Shown: one piece after another, positions 47,937-57,700 of the stretch
Numbering within the stretch: the first letter of the stretch is position 1
Layout: each line of letters opens with the position of its first letter
Source of the DNA: Pseudochelatococcus lubricantis
GTDB lineage: Bacteria > Pseudomonadota > Alphaproteobacteria > Rhizobiales > Beijerinckiaceae
Assembly: GCF_011762225.1 (NCBI RefSeq)
Contig: NZ_JAASQI010000002.1
Coordinates: 62,001 to 126,000, forward strand
Length of the DNA: 64,000 nucleotides
Direction of reading: 5' to 3'
Translations under genes and position numbers: made by a program
The notes under the pieces: model-generated
What the model was told of the DNA's origin: nothing
The model's input: only the letters and a program-made list of their open reading frames with translations
Databases searched by the model: none

Positions 47937-49445
47937 CTATTGCCCCCGCCGGGCGGTCGCGGCGAATCGCACGGCCTCCTCGGCGGCGCGGAACTGGGCG
48001 CGCGCCTTGTTGATGCACTCCTGCAGCTCGGCCTCCGGGTCGGAATCGTGCACGATGCCCGCGCCCGCCTGCACGGACATGCGCCCGTCCCTGACGATGG
48101 CAGTGCGGAGCACGATGCAGGTATCCATCTCGCCGCCGGCGCCGAAATAGCCGATACAGCCGGCATAGGGGCCGCGCTTGTGCTTCTCCAGCTCGTCGAT
48201 GATCTCCATCGCCCGCACCTTGGGCGCGCCGGAGACCGTTCCCGCCGGAAAGCCTGCGGCGAGTGCGTCGATCACGTCGTGCTGCGGCGCCAGCCGGCCC
48301 ACGACATTCGAGACGATGTGCATCACCTGGCTGTAATATTCGAGGTAGAAGCTGTCCGTCACCTTCACCGTGCCGGTGGCCGAAACCCGGCCTACATCGT
48401 TGCGGCCGAGGTCGAGCAGCATCAGATGCTCCGCCCGCTCCTTGGGGTCGGCGAGCAGCTCGGCCGCCAGCGCCGCGTCGGCGGAGGGCGTCTCGCCCCG
48501 GCGGCGTGTGCCGGCGATGGGGCGCACGGTGACGTTCCCGTCCGCCACCTTCACCAGAATTTCCGGGCTGGAGCAGACCACCTGGAAGTCGTTGAAGTCG
48601 AGGAAGGCGAGATACGGCGAGGGGTTGGAGCGCCGCAACGCCCGGTAGAGCGACAGCGGCGGCAGCGAAAACGGCGCGTCGAACCGCTGCGACAGCACCA
48701 CCTGGAAGATGTCGCCGGCCTTGATGTACTCCTTCGCCCGCGCCACCATCTGCCGGAACTCCTCCGGCGCGGTGTTGGAGACGGGTTCCGGCGCGGCCAG
48801 CGCGGCCACGTCGATAGGCTGCTCATGCGGCAGGCGCGCGTCGAGCGCCGCCACCGCTTCCTCGATTCGCGCCACGGCGGCCTCGTGCGCCTGCCGCGCG
48901 CTCACCCCGGCGGCGGGCCGCACGGGTGTCACCAGCGACAGCGCGTCGGTGACCGAATCGAACACCGCGATCAGCGTCGGGCGCACCATCACCGCGTCCG
49001 GCAGGCCCAGCACGTCGGGCGGCGGGGAGGGCAGGCGCTCCATCAGCCGCACCATGTCATAGCCGAGATAGCCGAACACGCCGGCCGCCATGGCCGGCAG
49101 GCCGCGCGGCAGTTCGAGCCGGCTTTCCGCCAGCAGCGCGCGCAGGCTGTCGAGCGGCGGGCGCGAATCGCTCTCCGGCGCTCCGTTCCCGCGCGTTACC
49201 GTGACGGCGCCCTCCTGGCAGCGCCAGATCACGTCCGGGTTGAGGCCGATGATGGAATAGCGCCCGCGCGCGGCTCCGCCTTCCACTGATTCGAGCAGGA
49301 AGGAAGGCCCGCGCGTAATGGCGCGCAGCTTCAGAAAGGCGGCGACGGGCGTTTCAAGGTCGGCGACGAGCGTGGTGCTGACCACGCCGGGCGTGCCCGC
49401 CTCGTAGGCGGCCTGGAAGGCGTCGGTAAGGAGCATGTCGGACAT
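47937..49445 (-). CDS. trpE: Anthranilate synthase component I
   Basis: 502 residues. It makes anthranilate from chorismate, the first step of tryptophan synthesis. The feedback site LLESVEGG near the N-terminus is intact, so tryptophan inhibition is expected. Catalytic segments are IAGTRRRGETPSADAALAAELL, DLGRNDVGRVSATG and FPAGTVSGAPKVRAMEIIDEL. trpG is not the next gene; a tusA-like gene is. ppiD lies 9 bp upstream, the usual ppiD-trpE order of Hyphomicrobiales. Confidence 0.96.
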   Translation of the reverse strand: MSDMLLTDAFQAAYEAGTPGVVSTTLVADLETPVAAFLKLRAITRGPSFLLESVEGGAARGRYSIIGLNPDVIWRCQEGAVTVTRGNGAPESDSRPPLDSLRALLAESRLELPRGLPAMAAGVFGYLGYDMVRLMERLPSPPPDVLGLPDAVMVRPTLIAVFDSVTDALSLVTPVRPAAGVSARQAHEAAVARIEEAVAALDARLPHEQPIDVAALAAPEPVSNTAPEEFRQMVARAKEYIKAGDIFQVVLSQRFDAPFSLPPLSLYRALRRSNPSPYLAFLDFNDFQVVCSSPEILVKVADGNVTVRPIAGTRRRGETPSADAALAAELLADPKERAEHLMLLDLGRNDVGRVSATGTVKVTDSFYLEYYSQVMHIVSNVVGRLAPQHDVIDALAAGFPAGTVSGAPKVRAMEIIDELEKHKRGPYAGCIGYFGAGGEMDTCIVLRTAIVRDGRMSVQAGAGIVHDSDPEAELQECINKARAQFRAAEEAVRFAATARRGQ

Positions 49446-49454
49446 CGCGATACC

Positions 49455-51392
49455 TCAAAGTCCGCCGGAGGGGCCGGCGCCGATGGCCGCCCGCAGCGCC
49501 TGCTCGTTGAAGGTGGGCCGCAGTTCCGCCTGCCGCTTGCCGATGTATTCGGCCAGCAGGTCGTCGGCGAGGGCGGTGCGCAGCTGCTGCGCCACCGCTG
49601 CGACCTGCGGGGAGCCGGCGGCGAGCGGCGGCGTTGCCGCTTCCGTCACCTGGAACACGACGCGCCCCTCCGGCAGGGCGGCGGAGCCGGCCTTGCCCTT
49701 GTGGGTGGCGAATATCTGCTGCACGGCGGCGGGCGGCAGGCCGCCCCCCTGGCTGTTGCGGGCGATGTCCGTCACCGTCCGGGCGGGTCCGGCGAAAGTG
49801 CCGGCGGGGAAGGAGGCCACGATGTCGTCGAGGCTCTCGCCCTTGTCCAGCCGCGCCACGATGTCGCCTGCGGTGGCGGAAAGCTTGTCCGCGACGGCCT
49901 CGTCCCGCCAGCGCTTCAGCGCCTCGTCGCGCGCCTCCGCGAAGGTACGGTCGCGCTCGGGCGCGACATCCGTGACGTCGAACCACACGTAGCCCGCACC
50001 CGTGCTCGTCTGGCGGCGCAGCGGCGCGTTGTCGGCCCCCACGTCGGAGGCGAAGGCGGCCTTCAGCAGGTCCGCGCCACCCGGCAGGTCGGGAATGGTT
50101 TTGCCCGCGCGGTCGCGCCCGGCGCTGTCCACGGCGCTGATGGTCTGCAGCGGAAGCCCGTTCGCGGTCGCGATCTCGGCCAGCGGCGTGGCGGCGGCGC
50201 GCGCGTCCTCGATGCGGTCATGCAGGGCGTTGACGGCCGCGCGCGCGTCATCGATGGCGATGGCGAGGCGCACCGCCTGCTCCACCTCGCCGAACGACTG
50301 CACGGAAGGCGGCGTGATCGACACCACACGTACGATCACGGTGCCGAATCGCCCCTGCACGGGCGCGCTGATTCCCGGCTCCGTCAGCGTGAAGGCGGCC
50401 TCGGCCACGGCGGGGTCGAACACGGCGTCGCGCGCCACGAGGCCAAGGTCGTAGTCCGCCTCCGCCACCTTGCGCTCGGCGGCGATGGCCGTGAAATCCG
50501 CCCCGTCGGCGAGTCGCTGCCGGGCGACGGCGGCCTCGTCCGCGTTCTGGAAAACGAGCTGCTGCACGTGCCGCGTTTCCGGCGTGCCGTAGCGGCTTTC
50601 CTTGTCGGCCTCATAGCGGGCGACGGCCGCCTCGCGCGTCACCTTCTCCGGCTTCGCCAGCGTTTCGGGGTCGATGGAGAGCACGGCGATGGAGCGGAAT
50701 TCCTGTAGCCGGAACATAGGCTTGCGCTCATTGAACCACGCCTCCAGCGTGGCGTTGTCCGCGTCGGCGACGGTGCCCGCCGCCTGCGGCGCGAGCGTGA
50801 TCTGCCGCGCCTCGCGCCGTTCCGCCACGAAGCGGTGGAAGGCTTCCTGCATGGGCGCCGTCGGCGCAATGTCGCCCGTGAGACTTTCGGCGATCTGGCG
50901 GCGCGGCAGCACGGCGCGCTGCTCGTCGACGAATGCCTTTTCGGTGATGCCGGCGTTTTGCAGGGCGGCGTCGAAGGCGGCGCGGTTGAAGTTGCCCTGT
51001 GAATCGCGGAACTGCGGCTCGCGCATCACGATGTCGACGATGGTGGCGTCCGGCACGGCGAGCTTCAGGTCGTCGGCGCTGGTGTCGAGCACGGCCTGCC
51101 CCACGAGTTGCCCCAGCACCTGCTGTTCCAGGCCCAGCGCCCGCGCCTGTTCGGGCGAGATGGGCGTGCGGAGCTGCCGTTGCAGCGCCTGCAGCTGGGC
51201 CAGATAGGCGTCGCGCGCCGCCTGCGCGGAGATGGTGCGCTCCCCCACCGTGGCGACGGTGTTGCCGCTCGGCCTCGCGATCCAGTCCGCCACGCCCCAG
51301 ATGCCGAAGGAGAGGATGAGCAGCCCGAACAGGACTGTCGTGATGGCCTTGCCGAACCAATGGCGGCCGGCGTTGCGGAAGATCTGGAGCAT
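49455..51392 (-). CDS. ppiD: Periplasmic folding chaperone PpiD (SurA-N/parvulin type)
   Basis: 645 residues. A single N-terminal membrane anchor (ITTVLFGLLILSFGIWGVADW) holds a large periplasmic part with a SurA-N-like region (residues 40-160) and a parvulin-like domain (RHVQQLVFQNADEAAVARQRL to ARDAVFDPAVAEAAFTLTEPG). It helps outer-membrane and exported proteins leave the Sec translocon. It is upstream of and 9 bp from trpE. A chaperone for secreted proteins next to the giant autotransporter gene is worth noting, although ppiD-trpE is a conserved pair in its own right. Confidence 0.92.
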   Translation of the reverse strand: MLQIFRNAGRHWFGKAITTVLFGLLILSFGIWGVADWIARPSGNTVATVGERTISAQAARDAYLAQLQALQRQLRTPISPEQARALGLEQQVLGQLVGQAVLDTSADDLKLAVPDATIVDIVMREPQFRDSQGNFNRAAFDAALQNAGITEKAFVDEQRAVLPRRQIAESLTGDIAPTAPMQEAFHRFVAERREARQITLAPQAAGTVADADNATLEAWFNERKPMFRLQEFRSIAVLSIDPETLAKPEKVTREAAVARYEADKESRYGTPETRHVQQLVFQNADEAAVARQRLADGADFTAIAAERKVAEADYDLGLVARDAVFDPAVAEAAFTLTEPGISAPVQGRFGTVIVRVVSITPPSVQSFGEVEQAVRLAIAIDDARAAVNALHDRIEDARAAATPLAEIATANGLPLQTISAVDSAGRDRAGKTIPDLPGGADLLKAAFASDVGADNAPLRRQTSTGAGYVWFDVTDVAPERDRTFAEARDEALKRWRDEAVADKLSATAGDIVARLDKGESLDDIVASFPAGTFAGPARTVTDIARNSQGGGLPPAAVQQIFATHKGKAGSAALPEGRVVFQVTEAATPPLAAGSPQVAAVAQQLRTALADDLLAEYIGKRQAELRPTFNEQALRAAIGAGPSGGL

Positions 51393-51513
51393 GGGTCTGG
51401 CGATATCCGGAACGGGAATGGTGTTGAACGCGAACGGCGAACCGCGCGCTCCCTAGCGATAAAGCGGAAACGCCGGGGCCGCAATGCCCGTGCCGCCACC
51501 GGGCCCCGATTGT

Positions 51514-51544
51514 GCCGCCCGCGCCGCCCGCGCCGCCCGCGCCG
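51514..51544. repeat. 9-bp tandem repeat (GCCGCCCGC) upstream of ppiD
   Basis: Three exact copies of GCCGCCCGC at 51514-51540 plus four more bases. It lies in the 341-bp divergent region between ppiD and the autotransporter gene. The rest of that region (51545-51733) is A/T-richer and holds no gene; it should contain the autotransporter promoter. Confidence 0.85.
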
Positions 51545-51733
51545 AAATCGCACCTCATTCGCCAGAGACAGTGTCTAATATGGCACATAATGACTCAAAC
51601 GAGGCATTTTTGCGCCGTATATACCTATACTTCGTGAACAGAAACGGCATATTAATGACATATCTGTCAGGGCGTGTGCGCGAACCGTGAGATGCGCGTG
51701 CGGGCCGGACGTCAGTGGAAGAGGCAACACGCA

Positions 51734-54700
51734 ATGGTTGAATACAGGCACTCATCAGGCGCTCGCGGGAACGTGTCCGATGGAATGGGAAATGTTCCCG
51801 CGCGCCACCTCGGGCTGACGAAGGGCGAATCGTGCCCCTCGACGGCCGGCCATTTCGCAAGGCTCGCGCTGACTGCGGCCCTGCTATCCTCCACCGCCCT
51901 CGTGGCAGCCAGCGGCGCCTGGGCGCAAGTGGTGAATTGGACGGGGGCGCAAGACGGGGCCTGGGCTACAGGCGCCAACTGGGATGGCGGCGTCGTCCCT
52001 GGATCTGAGAGTGAGGTTGTCGTCGACGCCGCTGTAACCGTCCAGCCAATTTATAACGGTGGCACAACTACTATAAAGTCGCTGGATCTGATGTTTACCA
52101 ATGGCGATCCGGCGAATGCTATGCTCTCTATGTATAAAGGCGAGATTATTGCCCTTGTAAGTGCCCGGGTGGGCGGTGGAAGTGCCGCTTTCGGGGGGCG
52201 GCTTGTAGTGGCCGGCACGGGAACAGATATGCCGTCCTTTGTCTCGCGGGGCTCTCTAACAATGGCGGGGATGCAAAGTTATATTCAGGTAACTCAAGGT
52301 TCAGTTACCGTCGATGGATCGGCCAGCGTCCGTCAAGCAAGTTCTATTAAAATTTCTTCGGATAATTCTGCTAATCCAGGATCATTTACAACTGGGAGTG
52401 GTCTAAATATCGATAATGGTTCAGTCTCGATAAAAGGTTCTGCCGCATCTTTGGTTGTTGGCGTTGCCCGCAATGGAGGTGAGCTGCGTATCGCGTACGG
52501 CAACGTCACCGTGGATGGTGGTCGTGCAACTATCTATGGTAAAGCAAACATCGGTGGCACATCCGGTGCATTCCTTGATGTCAAGTCCGTTGGTGCCCTG
52601 GTTGACGTGCAAGGCGATATGTCCGTCGCGAATTATGGCAGCATCTCCATCTCCGGCGGTAAGGTCGCGGTCGCCGGCGGGTTGACGGTTACCAACCCCA
52701 CCGGCACTCTTGCGGTTTCAGGGGGCGAGATGGCGGTGGCGGGTGATGCCGCGATCCAGAGCCGCACATTCGTGGTTGGCGGTGCCGGCGCCTTCACGGT
52801 CACGTCGGGCGGCCTCTCCCTCAAAGGGGGGGGCGGCCTCACCAATCGGGACACTGCTGTCACCACCGTCGCCGGCATGATCACGTTGGGCAACCTCCTG
52901 TCGGGTTCCAAGTCGGTGGGCACCCTCACCGTCGGCGGCGGCACCGTCAACGCTGACGGTGGCCTGAATGTTGGCAACGGCGGCGCCCTCTCTGTCGAGG
53001 GCGGCGACCTCACCGTCGGCAAGACCGACGATATCAAGGACCTCGTCGTCAACGACGGCGGCGCTGTCGTCATCAACGGTCTTGACAAATCGCTTTCGGT
53101 CACCGGCGGCCTGAGCGTCTCCGGCGCCACGGGTGACTTCAGCATCAAGCAGGGCGCGCTGGACGTCGCCGGGGCGGCGGCGAATAACGGCCGAACCATC
53201 ACGGTTGATAATGGCGGCACGTTCAACATCGGGCAAACGCTCACCGTTGCGGGCGGTTCTGCCGCCATCCTGCTTAATAGCGGCACCGTGACGGTAACGG
53301 GCGCGACGACCGTCGGCGCGGAAAACGCAACGGCTGCGGATGCTCAGCTGCGCATCGTTGATGGCACCTTCAACGCCAACAGCAGCTTGTCCGTCAATAA
53401 TTGGGCATCGGTCAATATCAACAGTACCAACGCCCGTCTGGACGTTGCCGGGGCGCTGACCGTCACCGGTCCGGGCGGTGACTTCAAGGTTCAGCAGGGT
53501 GCGGTGAACGTCGGCGGCGGCGCGACGTTTGTCAGCCGGTCTCTCGAAGTCGGCGGCGGTGCGACAAACGCCACGTTCGACGTCGCTGAAAGGCTGACCG
53601 TCGCAGGCACGGGCAGCGGCGTTTCCGTCTGGGACAACGGTACCGTGACGGTAACGGGCGCCACGACCATCGGCGGCGCCGACGTGGAAACTCTGTTGAG
53701 GGTCGCCAACGCCACCTTCAACGCCAACGGCGGCCTGACAATCGACAACGGGGCAAGTGTCGGTTTCATCGACCCGAACGCGCGCCTTGCCGTCACCGGT
53801 CCGCTGGCCGTCAACGGCGCGAGCGGCAGCCTCAACTTTCAGCAGGGCGCGCTGGACGTCACCGGCACGGCGGCGATCGACGGCCGTAATGTCACGGTCG
53901 GCGGCACCAGCACCTTCAGCGTCAGCGAAACACTGGCCGTTGCGGGCGCGAACGCCTATCTTTCGCTGCTGGACGGCGGTGCCGCGACCGTGGCGGGCGC
54001 GACGACTGTTGGCAACGCCGGCGCAACCGCTGCGGATGCCACCCTGTTTGTCGGCACTGCCGGCAAATTTGCCGCTGAAGGCGGCCTTGCCGTCAACAAA
54101 CATGCCACTCTCAGGGTTGGCACTGGCCCATCCCTCGCGGGCGCGGGCGCACTCGTTGTCGGCAAGGCCGGCGCTCCGGCAGATCTGACGATTGCTTCTG
54201 ATGCCGGTTTCCACCTTGTCGCAGCCAATATTGCCGACAAGGCTGTCGCCGTGACTGGCAATCTGGTCATCGGCGGCGCCGCGGCCGATACCACGCCGAT
54301 CACCCTGACGAGAGGCACGATCGACGTCACCGGCGGCGCCACGATCAGAAACCGCAGCGTCACGCTCGGCGGCCCGACGGCTGTCGACGGCGTCGTTCTG
54401 GCGGTGCGCAAGGCGGGTTCCGCGCCGGACGTGACCGATGGCACGCTGTTTATCGCCGGCGCCGGCCGCGTGAGGCTCGCCAACACCGCCAGCGCGCTGC
54501 ACGTCGCCGAGGTCGCACTTGTCGATCAGGCCAGTACGCTCGTCTTCGGCGCAGCAACTGACAGGACATACCCGATCACCGGCGCCGGCGGCGTCGAGAT
54601 CGCCGCCCCGGTCACGTTCGAACTCACCGGCGAAAACACCTTCGCCGGCGGCGTCACCCTGACGCAGGGCTTACTCTCCGTCACGAACCTCACGGGCATT

Positions 54701-57700
54701 GGCGCCCAGGGCAGCCGCTCGCTTCGGTTCAACGGCGGTGGCGTCCATTTCGCGGACAGCTTCACCAGCGACGAGGGCATCGTTTTCACCCGTGCTGGCA
54801 ACGCGGCGGTTTCCATCGACGCGGCCGGCGCTGGCAAAACCTTCACTGTCACAAATCTGCTCTCCGGTCAGGGCGATGTGATCCTTGATGCGAACGGGGG
54901 CACCATCGTTCTCTCCCGCGACAACACCTACGGCGGCGTGGGCAGCAAGACGGTAATCCGGGACGGCACGCTCCAGATTTCGAAGATCGGCAATCTCGGC
55001 ACCGGAGCCTCGCCGGCCGACAGCAAGCGCACGGTCCTCGTCGGCAATGGGTTGGAAGACACCGCCACGCTGGCGATCGAAGGCACCCAGCTTGTCAACG
55101 ACGATCTTCTGGCCCTCACCTTTGCCGGAAGCGGCTCCGGCCTTTCCATCCTCGACGCCGCCAACACCTTCACCCTCAAGGACCAGATCGAAGCTATCGA
55201 CTTCGTGAAAAAGGGCGAAGGCACGCTGGTGCTGACGAACAGCGCCAACCTCAACAAGAGCCTCACGGTTGCGGGCGGCACGGTCGCGGTTACGAAGGCA
55301 GGCCAGCTCGGTGACGGCGACGTGACGCTCGCCGGAGGTTTCCTGAAGATCGACTCCGGCGATATCAGCGTGCCCAGCGACGCGGGCGATATCGCCTCGT
55401 CCAACGACGCGCTCAATGCTGGCAAGCTCATCCGCTTCGTGGGCGCTGCTGCCGCTGACGCCACGCTCGCGAGCGGCTTCGACATCGCGGCTGCCAAGAG
55501 CTTCACGCTGGAGAACGACATCACGCAAAACGGCGGCGCCGGCACCGTGACGCTCGTCAAGAAGGGCGACGGCAGGCTGGTTCTGGCCGGCACCGGCACC
55601 GGCGCGCAGGTCGACAACATCCTGCAGGCCGGCACTCTCGCCGTGACGAAGGTCGAGCAGCTCGGCGCCACCGCCACGGTCACCTTCGCCGGCGGTGCGC
55701 TCGGCATCGGCAACGGCCTCACGGCCGCCGCTCTTGCTGACGACACGGGCTTCAATCTCGTCTGGGGTGGCGCCAACGCCGCGCTGGATGCCGGCTTCGA
55801 CATCGCGGCGGAATCGACCTTCACCATCGGCAATACCGCGCTCGGCCAGTACGACACCGTCAACACCGTCACCGGCGCACTGGTCAAGAAGGGCGAAGGC
55901 ACGCTCGTCCTCGCCAATGCCGGCATCGCTTACGGCGGCGGCACGGTCATCGAGGCCGGCACGCTCAGGTCGGAAGGCGATTTCAACTTCCGGGAGGGCA
56001 AATACACCGTCAACGGCGGCAAGCTGGAGGCCGACCGCGCGGATCTCACCGTCACCGCGCTCGCCGGCACCGCCCGGGTCGTCGAAAAGCTGGACGCCGA
56101 CAACGGCAACAGCTCCTTCGATCCGAAGCAGTACGAACTGGACGCCGGCACCGTCCAGATAGCGTCCGGCGCCGCCGATGACGCCGCCAGCCAGCGCACG
56201 GCGAAGCTCACAGTCAAGGAAACCGGCAAAGACGGCTTCTGGGGCAGGATCCTCGGCTTCTTCACCGCAGGCGCCGACAGTGAGGCAAATCCGGAGGCTC
56301 TCGCCGGCAATCTCGTCGTCGCCGCGGCGGACAAGGAAGTGCGCCTCGTCGGCAACGCGAGCAAGGTCGGCACCGTCGACGTCACGTCCGGCACGCTGCG
56401 TGTCGACGCCGCGGATGTCCAGGTCGCGACGGACGATACGCGGACCTTCCGGGGCTCCCTCACAGCCAACAGCGTCACCGTCAATGGCACGGAGGCTCAG
56501 AGAGCCCGCCTTGCCGGTTCCGGTGACATCATCGCCCCGGCTGTCGACATCGGTCAGTTCGGCACCCTGCTCGGCGACAGGGCCGGCACGCTCAGCATCA
56601 AGGGCGACGTCACCCTCGCCAAGGGCGCGACCCTCGAACTCGGCGCCTTCCAGTCCCACGTCATCGCCGCTGTGCAACCTTACTTCAACATCGAGGGCAA
56701 GCTCACTGGCGCCACAAAGGCTGGCGCGTACACGCAGGTTGTTCTGCTCTCGGGCGAACGCGAGGCGGGCCTCTACCGCGTCGCCACCACCACCGGCGGC
56801 GTAATCGGCAACTTCAGCACCGGCATCGACAGCCAGGATATCCAGAAGTCGAACCTTGGCAAAACCCTCGACCTCGTCTCCGTCAAGGATGTCGACGCCG
56901 TCCGCGTCTGGAACGGCACCGTCGACGAAACCACCGGAGTCGGCACCTGGACGGCCGGCGGCACTGACTGGCAGGACACCACCGGCCAGAAGCGCGGCGA
57001 CCTGCATCAATTCACCAATCACGTCGTCGTCGGCGTCATCGGTGCGGATGGCACGGCCGTGGCCGCGGGGGGCGCCATCAACGTGGTGGACATCCCCGGG
57101 TCCGAAACCACGGATGCCAGGTCAAACTGGTTGACGAACGGCCTCCAATTCGGTCAGGAAGGCGTGTCAACGGGGACGGAAGAATGGACGCTGACCGGCG
57201 CAAACCTCGCGCTTAACGGCGACAAGGACAAGCAGACCACAATCAACATTGCGGCCGGAAGGGCCACGATCGAGAATATCCTGACCGGCGAAGCCAGCCT
57301 GCGCAAGACCGGAACGGGGCGTCTGGACCTCACCAGCGCTAATACCTACAAGGGTGGCACCGTCATCGACGAAGGTACGCTCTTCGTCGCAACAGATAGT
57401 GTCCTCGGCGCCGCCGCCGGCTCGATCACCTTGAAAAGCAGCGGTTACCTCGGCCTTGCCGAAGGCTTCACAACCAACCGCGCCATCAGGGTGGAAAACG
57501 TCGAAAGCCGAACCGAAGACGCCGCCTGGGCCGGCATCTACGCCCTCGGCACCGCCCACCTCAACGGCGAACTGACAGGTAACGGCAAGCTGGAACTGGG
57601 TAACGGATACCAGTATATCGGCCAGACAGGCCAGTCGAACTACATCTTCGCCGGCGACAACAAGGTAAACTACGACGGCGAGATCTCGGTCGAACGGGGC

